The notes beneath the pieces are model-generated. The model did no database searches. It was given only the letters and a program-made list of their open reading frames with translations, and was not told the origin of the DNA. The position numbers and the translations under genes are program-made. A stretch of DNA of 64,000 nt from Paracyclopina nana. Its lineage: Eukaryota; Arthropoda; Copepoda; Cyclopoida; Cyclopettidae. Below are positions 57,901 to 64,000 of this stretch, piece by piece; within the stretch, counting starts at the first letter, position 1; each line of letters begins with the position of its first letter. The stretch spans positions 14,954,501-15,018,500 of the forward strand of contig JAGUCH010000002.1 in NCBI GenBank assembly GCA_019096065.1, in the 5' to 3' direction.

Positions 57901-58250
57901 ATACAATTGAAGAAGATCGGCAGTACCACATTCTCATTGGCTATTCACTGTGTGACTCGAAATCACAAGGAGTGGCATTTGATTTAAGCCATGCTTCAGC
58001 CTTATTGGAATATGCCAGAGAAGAACTTCTTGCAACAACAAGCCCGAAGTGCCCCAACAGGCAACATCCAACAAGAATGGGCATAGTGCTATTTCAACAT
58101 ACAAAGTTGAACCAGCCCAAACATGGATACAATCCTAATGTAAGCTAATTAAAATTATGAAAAGTTTAATTGAAATTAATATTTTTTTACATATTATTTC
58201 AGATCAAACTGAAAAAACAGAACAACAATGTGAGCACCAATAAAAAATAA
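57901..58250 (+). pseudogene. TET-type dioxygenase C-terminal exons inside the TIR element
   Basis: Two exons: 57901-58139 (acceptor TTTTAG, donor GTAAGC) and 58203-58250 (acceptor TTTCAG, stop TAA), with AATAAA at about 58239. The first is open for 80 codons and reads QGVAFDLSHASALLEYAREE, then LLATTSPKCPNRQHPTRMG and QHTKLNQPKHGY. This matches the C-terminal strand region of TET 5-methylcytosine dioxygenases (GVAxAPxHGS, CARRELHATTP, PNRxHPTR, KPxHG). The His of SHAS aligns with the third iron ligand. The HxD-bearing upstream core and Cys-rich domain are not found between array A and these exons. So it is a captured 3' fragment or the end of a gene cut by the element. Splice sites and frame are intact. 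Confidence 0.65.
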
Positions 58251-58617
58251 CATGTTTTTCAATAATTAACAGTTGCATTCAGAAGTGGGTCAAAAAGCTG
58301 TCTTCACGAGCAAAATTCACCGAATCACCTGAATTCTCATTTATCCATCAATTTTCAGTGGCATTTAGCACAGGATTTCTTAGCATTAGGTCAGTAGTGA
58401 GGCTGCTGTAGCATCTCTCCAAACTACATTTCATTCATCTTATGCATATGTGCAGATTACCTGCTCCCCAAAAGCCGATTGTGAGACTTGTTGGCAATTA
58501 AAAGAGTCAAAACTGGTTTGAATTGACAGATATTACAGATAGAAATTTGACTCCAAAAGGGGTAATTTTTACTAAGCAAATGGTAAATGATATCTCTAGG
58601 TATAAATGGCCTCTTTA

Positions 58618-59234
58618 ATCACAATGGTCCCATTGTTCAGATTGGTCACATTGTGCATAATGATCACATAGTCCACAATGATCCAGTTGTGCAGAATGGT
58701 CAAATAGTTCATATTGCTCGCACTGTACACAATGATTGAATTGCGCACAATGATCGCATTGTGCACAATGATCCCGTTGTGCACAATGATCCCGTTGTGC
58801 ACAATGGTCAAGTTAAGCACAATTGTCACATTGGCTGCATTGTGCACAATGATCGTGTTGTGCACAATGATCGCGTTGTGCACAATGGTCACATTGTTCA
58901 CAATGGTCGCGTTGTGCACTATGATCACATTGTGCACAATGATTGCATTGTTCACATTGGTCGCTTTGTGCACAACGATCGAGTGGTGCACAATGGTCAC
59001 ATTGTTCACATTGGTCGCGTTGTGCACAATGGTCGCACTGTGCACAATGATTGCGTTGTGCACAATGGTCACATTGGTCGCAATAAATGCGTTGTGCACA
59101 ATGGTCACATTGGTCGCAATGATTGCGTTGTGCACAATGGTCACATTGTGAACTATGATCACATTGCTCACATTGGTTGTGTTGTGCACAATGATCACAT
59201 TGGTTGCGTTGTGCACAATGATCACATTGTTCAC
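58618..59234 (-). repeat. Satellite array B
   Basis: The same ATTGTGCACAAT-based units as array A, in opposite orientation (CACAATGATCGCATTGTG). It was probably continuous with array C before insertion of the element at 59235-60515. Confidence 0.9.
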
Positions 59235-60515
59235 GCTCTGTATAAATATAGATGCGTTAGATGATTTAGATGGCTTAGATGACCATCTTTGTCATCTATA
59301 TTTGTACCATTTACAGATGATTTTTGACAATCCTCATCTATATTTGGACTGCTACATGCCTGTGCTCAAGTGCGGTATAAATATAGATGACTCTTGGATC
59401 AGTCATCTACCGTCTGACCGTTCAAAATTGGACGGTGCGGGAATCAAAAGTTTGGGTTTTGAATTCATGAATTTTGAGGCTTAATGGGTATTGTTGGAAA
59501 GCTTGAACCTTTGGATATTTTTTTTTTTGTTTTCTGACAAAATAAAAAATATTATTGTGAATTCAAATGACAGCAAAAAATAAATGATGCATCAGTATTT
59601 TCATGACAATTTTCTGGGTTGACTTGGGAAAATTGAATTTTCCCGGTTTTTTCCTCTTTAAATTGATTTTTTTCTACTTTTACAAAAAGATGGAAAAAGG
59701 CTCAATCTTTCCAACTTTATAATTTAAAAGTCCTGTATTTCTTGAATATGTGACAAAAGTTTAGATTACCGTACCGTCCAATTTTGAACGGTCAGACTGT
59801 ATATCTGGACCAAATATAGATGATTTTAGACTTAAACCAAGCTCAAGCAAATATGATGTCTTTTGAAATATTGCTCCTTATAATAAATACATGGCTCTTA
59901 TAAAACCTGGTATAGGAAAAATAATCAGAACAATTATAATTACTTTTCATTTCATAGTAAGGCAAATCCAAGAATAACTTATTAAAGAACTAAAATAATA
60001 GCTCTAATTTTTAGGGCTAAAAAGCTTGAAACATTTTGAGCCAGAAGTTGAATATTTCACTTGATTTTTGTTCCAAAAGCATTCAAAAGTTGGGTTTACT
60101 TGGCTTACTTGCTCATGCTTCATTTATCAAGCACAATAATAATTTGGAAAGTACCTTTTATTTCGGTAATTCTAATGAAACTCTTAATTTTAATTTCTTT
60201 AATTTAGTTTTTATGTAGTTTGGTCAATTGGCAGGTAGAATATATTTTAAACATATTTTGGGTCCAGCTTAATATTAGCTTTAAAGTAGCTCATCACAGC
60301 TAATTGCAATCATCTAAATTAATCCAAATATAAATGACAGGAAAAAATCATCTATATTTATACATCTTGTTAGTGCAGGAGATTGGTAGTACAAATATAG
60401 ATGACGATTGGCAAAAATCATCTATATTTGGAATAAAAACGGTACCAATATAGATCACGAAGATGATAATCTAAGTCATCTAAATCATCTAACGCATCTA
60501 TATTAATACAGACCC
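59235..60515. mobile_element. 1,281-bp TIR element inserted in the right satellite array
   Basis: The left end (CTGTATAAATATAGATGCGT, then TAGATGATTTAGATG) is complementary to the right end (CATCTAAATCATCTA and CGCATCTATATTAATACAG). CATTGTTCAC flanks both sides (59225-59234 and 60516-60525), an apparent 10-bp duplication, although the surrounding array is itself repetitive. Long TIRs with a 9-10 bp duplication are typical of Mutator-like elements. No ORF of note. Confidence 0.65.
59410..59799. mobile_element. 390-bp mariner-like MITE nested in the 1,281-bp element
   Basis: Terminal inverted repeats read CCGTCTGACCGTTCAAAATT on the left and the complement of CAGTCTGACCGTTCAAAATT on the right, continuing through GGACGGT. 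TA flanks both ends (59408-59409 and 59800-59801). TA duplication is the hallmark of Tc1/mariner insertions. Confidence 0.75.
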
Positions 60516-61150
60516 CATTGTTCACAATGATCCCGTAGTGCACAATGATTGCGTTGTGCACATTGCTCACATTGGTCGCGTTGTGCACAATGATCACATT
60601 GGTTTTGTTGTGCACAATGATCAATCACAATGATCCCATAGTGCACAATGATCGCATTGTGCACAATGATCACATTGGTCGCTTTGGTCGCGTTGTGCAC
60701 AATGATCGAGTTGTGCACAATGGTCGCATTGTGCACAATGGTCACATTGTGCACAATGGTCACATTGTGCACTATGATCACATTGTGCACAATAGTCCCA
60801 TTGTGCATAATGATCACATTAGATGCGTTGTGCACAATGATCACATTGGTCGCGTTGTGCACAATGGTCACATTGTTCAAAATGGTCACATTGTTCAAAA
60901 TGGTCACATTGTTCGCATTGGTCGCATTGTGCACAATGATCGCGTTGTGCACAATGATCGCGTTGTGCACAATTATCGTGTTATGCACAATGATCGTGTT
61001 GTGCACAATGATCACATTGGTCGCATTGTGCACAATGATCGCGTTGTGCACAATGATCGCGTTATGCACAATGATCGCGTTGTGCACAATGATCACATAT
61101 GATCGCACAATGTTCACATTGATTGGGTTGTACGCAATGATCGCGTTATG
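60516..61150 (-). repeat. Satellite array C
   Basis: GTGCAC-centred tandem units in the same orientation as array B, ending against the right TIR of the 4.4-kb element. Open frames across it are repeat artefacts. Confidence 0.9.
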
Positions 61151-61514
61151 TACATTTATCTTATAAAAGCTTTTCCCACAGTTAGTGACAGCTTTGTTCT
61201 ATGTTCTCATGTTCATGGGATTCTCATATAAGTTTTGCTTGCATCTGTAAGCTGGCTGTGCAGTCTTGGCCAAAAAATACCCCTAAAGTGTTCGTCCCGA
61301 TTAAAGCAGTGGTTAGAGCTCTACATCAGTAAAATTTTTCCAAAAACGACAGCTGTTGCTAAGAGAGAGATACTCTCATCAATTTACTGCTCTGATAGTC
61401 TGATTCAGAGTTTTCAGATCAGATTCAGATGCGAGACCAATTCGGGTTTATCAAAATTTTCTCGGGTGTTTTCTCGTTTTAACCTGGTAACTCTGTCGCT
61501 GAAATACTTCAAAA

Positions 61515-61971
61515 TAAAGGTGTATCGGGCCAAGAAAAGTCGGGCTCGGGCTTTCCAAAATGACTCGGGTCGGGTCGGGCCGGGCCAGAACTTTTTTCAG
61601 GCTTCGGGCTTTTTGGGCCAGTCAAAAAATGTTACGGGCTTTTCGGGCCGAGATGAAATCTACAATTTTTCTGGAAAAATCTGAATAATTATCACTTTTT
61701 TGCTAAGGAATTCTCCTTAACTACTAAAGGTTATAAAAATGCAGGGATACTTAACAATCATACTCAACATTTAAGCTCATAATCTAGAGCAGTTGTTTTT
61801 CTGATTTTGAGCAAGTTTTTGAATTTTAAAAAAATGACATTCGGGCCACTTCGGGCTTTTTGAAATTGACTTCGGGCTTTTCCGGGCTTTCTGAAAATCG
61901 GCCCGAGACGGGCTCGGGCCAGAAATTGGTATCGGGCTTTCGGGCTCGGGCATGAGCCCGATACACCTCTA
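61515..61971. mobile_element. hAT-type MITE rich in CGGGC words
   Basis: TIRs read TAAAGGTGTATCGGG on the left and the complement of TAGAGGTGTATCGGG on the right. Perfect 8-bp duplications CTTCAAAA lie at 61507-61514 and 61972-61979. TAGAGGTG-like termini plus 8-bp duplications are typical of hAT elements. The interior repeats TCGGGCTTTT and CGGGCC words; its GC content stands out from the surroundings. Confidence 0.8.
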
Positions 61972-62081
61972 CTTCAAAAGTCAAAACAATAACAAACGTG
62001 CGCTTAGAAGAAATTCAAGCAGAGAAATTTCAGGTGTTTCCTTTGTAAAAGCTCAAAATTTTCATTTCAAAGATATTCAGA

Positions 62082-62508
62082 ATGAAATTAATGACGCATA
62101 ATGTGCTCAGTTCCAAGGGCATTAAAGGAGTTAAAACGGGCTACCCTTTGAAAATTGAGGTAACATTGCACTCTCTTAGCGTAATTCCTTTCATTAACTT
62201 GCTGCTGTTAGGCGAAAGATGTCAAGGTTTGTGAGGTTGAGTTCAACTCCGAGTTCATTGCCAGAGTCATTCCAAGGCTGGACTGGCCAGTTATAGTGAA
62301 GGCTGCTCAAGATCTTGGCCAATCCGAAGATTTGCCCCTGGAGCTGGGAGAAAACTACGAAAACGACCAGGAATTCCTGAAGAAAGCTCACCATGTCCTT
62401 ATGGAGATTGACATCATTAACGGAGACCTCGTGTGTCCTGAAACAGGCCGAAAATTTCCTGTCTCCGATGGAATACCAAATATGCTACTGAACGAGGATG
62501 AAGTTTGA
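62082..62508 (+). CDS. TRMT112: TRMT112 methyltransferase activator
   Basis: Exons 62082-62159 and 62212-62508 (52-nt intron, phase 0) give 124 residues, the usual length. It begins MKLMTHNVLSSKGIKGV and has the C-terminal Trm112 zinc-ribbon-like part with LMEIDIINGDLVCPETGR, FPVSDGIPNMLL. TRMT112 stabilises and activates several methyltransferases acting on tRNA, rRNA and release factor (for example ALKBH8, TRMT11, BUD23, HEMK2). As in other animals, only part of the zinc-binding cysteines is kept (LVCPE). ATTAAA at 62545-62550. Convergent with the next gene. Confidence 0.95.
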
Positions 62509-62590
62509 GTAGTAACTTGATCATTGTTCTTTCCTCTGTGACCAATTAAATATGCATTAATCAAACAAGTAGCATAGAAGTGCAGAAATG

Positions 62591-63348
62591 TCACTTTTGG
62601 CCTTTAGCAAATGGAGAGGATTTTCGCCTTTTTAATTTCCTGTTCTTGATGACATCATCATCCTGGTTAAAGAAGAGCTTATTTGAAGGTTTAAAATGGC
62701 AATGCATGAAAAGAAAAGTACCTGGTCACTCAGCTCTTGAATAGCAAAGTTTTCAATCAAGTTACAGGCTCTGGCCTTTGAAGCTCGATTCGGCCGAGGA
62801 GGGCTCTCCATATCAAAATCGTAAATATCTGGATCTGACAACAAAGCACTCGTTTCTGGAGGCGTTTTGAGCAAAGAGTTCCTCGACAGCTTGCTGCCGG
62901 TAGCTTTCAAACTCGCACCAGATGAGGTAGATGGAGCAGGAGTGAATACATCGGTAGAAGAGTCTCCAATAGTGAGCTTTTTGGAATAACTTTCCACTAT
63001 CATGGGCTGCCTTTCTCTTATAGTTTTGGTGCTCTTCTTGTAGGCAAGCAAGTTCTTCTGATACTGACAAAAGTCTTTCTTCAGAGACTCAAATGAAGCA
63101 TTTTCATTAGGAATTGTCAGTGTTGGAAAATCCTGAAGAGACTTTTTGGTGGCAGCTGCTAAAAAGAAGTCCTTGTTGGAGAAATAACTGAAAGACAAAG
63201 CAGCTTCCACTCCTTCCAAAGTTTGAGTGCAGGCAGCCTAAAACAGCAATGCATAAAGAGTAGAAGATAAAGAAAAATAGCGTACCTTAGATTCTGCCTC
63301 TTTCCGAATGTTTTGGTTGTAGTCATGTTTCCTTGGTGGGTAAAACAT
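62591..63348 (-). CDS. Hypothetical protein, 216 aa
   Basis: Minus-strand exons 63348-63286, 63237-62722 and 62662-62591 (introns 48 and 59 nt, phase 0) give 216 residues. The N-terminus MFYPPRKHDYNQNIRKEAES and the helical stretch up to SFSYFSNKDFFLAAATKK look conserved-protein-like. The middle is Ser/Thr/Pro-rich (FTPAPSTSSGASLK, SPPRPNRASKAR), and the end is a basic patch (KNRKLKRRKSSPF) that could act as a nuclear localisation signal. No known domain recognised. It is convergent with TRMT112, stops 82 bp apart. Confidence 0.65.
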
Positions 63349-63482
63349 ATTCACAAACCTCATTTGACAAATGTTGCAACCAGTTTAGCAACGATTTTTG
63401 TAATATTGTAATATATTGTACTTCCGATCTTACCGAATTAACCGAACGTCGTTAGGCATAAGTCATAACGCTAGTACTATTA

Positions 63483-63930
63483 CGTGGTGACCAGAAAATT
63501 TGAGCGGGTTGTAGCCAGATTTTCCCCTAAAATAGCCACGTTTGGCCATCTCAGAAAAATTGCTCAAAATAGCCACAAATTGGTGAAAAATAGCCACATT
63601 ACTAGGAATTTTCTAGGTAATATTAAATTGTTATGAAAAAATTTCCAATTTTTTGGGATTGCTATGACTGAAATCAAGGATTTTTAAAATAATGATTTTC
63701 TTCTTATAATGGTAGCAAAAGATTTTAAAAAAGTCAGCCATTTTTGCAAATTTCATTTTTCTCCCTGCTTTTTTCTTGAATTTCAAGCGTTTATTAAGTA
63801 AAAATATCAAATTTTCGGACTTTTCAAAAATAGCCACAAATGGCTATGGCTATTCGGCCTAAATTTCCGTAGCCATACAAGGGTCAAAAATAGCCACTTT
63901 GGCTATAAATAGCCACATCTGGTCACCCTG
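63483..63930. mobile_element. MITE built of ATAGCCAC repeats
   Basis: Ends are CGTGGTGACCAG (left) and the complement of CAGGGTGACCAG (right). Similar AGTACTA sequences lie outside both ends, not a perfect duplication. The interior repeats AAAATAGCCAC many times. CAGGGTGACCAG-type termini suggest a hAT-like MITE; no ORF. Confidence 0.55.
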
Positions 63931-64000
63931 AGTACTAACGAGTAACGAATAACGATTGAAACGAAGCGCAAACGAGTTTAATCAAGTAAACAAATCAATC

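Larger units (their letters stand above)
56889..61271. mobile_element. Composite TIR element with GTGCAC satellite arrays and TET-like exons
   Basis: Terminal inverted repeats of about 130 bp start GGCTAAGACTGCACAG on the left and end with the complement of GGCCAAGACTGCACAG on the right. AAAAAATA flanks both sides (56881-56888 and 61272-61279), an 8-bp target duplication. Next to each terminus lies a satellite array, A (plus orientation) on the left and C (inverted) on the right. Between them are TET-like exons and array B. A 1,281-bp element interrupts B and C. Without it the element would be about 3.1 kb. No transposase frame is seen, so it is non-autonomous. An 8-bp duplication is compatible with hAT, P or Zisupton-type elements; I cannot decide between them. 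Confidence 0.75.

Noticed and set aside
61235..61684. 149-codon frame at the right end of the satellite element
   Set aside because: Runs through the TIR and into the hAT MITE; composition is repeat-derived.

Overview
The window is nuclear DNA of an arthropod, most likely a small crustacean with a compact genome. Evidence seen directly: a secreted protein with a Rebers-Riddiford-type chitin-binding region (16594-17800), many spliced animal genes with GT-AG introns that are mostly 48-65 nt long, polyadenylation signals close behind stop codons, and AT-rich spacers full of short inverted-repeat transposons. A gene encoding eight tandem Lin12-Notch repeat (LNR) modules is reminiscent of the LNR-gene expansion reported in the cyclopoid copepod Oithona. 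A copepod is therefore my best guess, but it is an inference.

Layout. 1-4.7 kb: last exon of a RYK/Derailed-type receptor kinase, then a membrane-anchored multi-LNR gene whose large intron holds tRNA-like sequences and repeats. 4.7-10.7 kb: a long-TIR element, mitochondrial acyl carrier protein (NDUFAB1), a seven-helix membrane protein, and thiamine pyrophosphokinase (TPK1) whose stop codon overlaps the start of mitochondrial tyrosyl-tRNA synthetase (YARS2). 11.9-20.4 kb: ACBD5 on the minus strand with a seven-helix gene nested antisense in its first intron, a cuticle protein, and two more seven-helix paralogues in tandem. 21.7-41.6 kb: TMTC3, full-length ATRX (ADD plus SNF2), a PPPY-motif membrane protein, Rubicon, and a MINPP1-like phosphatase (minus). 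43.6-55.8 kb: an integrin alpha subunit, an SLC17A9-like transporter (minus) with a duplicated exon, dynactin subunit 4, a zinc-finger protein (minus) and a possible small gene (minus). 55.8-64 kb: a repeat-rich region with nested TIR elements, then TRMT112, an unrecognised conserved-looking gene (minus), and another MITE.

How the genes relate. Most are unrelated housekeeping genes packed closely: convergent pairs (integrin/SLC17A9, DCTN4/zinc finger, TRMT112/hypothetical) and divergent pairs (ACBD5/cuticle, SLC17A9/DCTN4). TPK1-YARS2 looks like one dicistronic unit. The four seven-helix genes are one locally expanded family.

Most unusual items: (1) a 4.4-kb TIR element with an 8-bp target duplication and inverted arrays of a GTGCAC-centred satellite, carrying two exons that encode the C-terminal part of a TET-type DNA-demethylase fold; it contains two further nested transposons. 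(2) SLC17A9 exons that must be mutually exclusive because only 28 nt separate them. (3) The TPK1/YARS2 ATGA overlap. (4) A transposon inserted 8 nt inside the 5' splice site of an otherwise 59-nt intron. All exon borders were drawn by hand from reading frame, splice consensus and family similarity, without transcripts.
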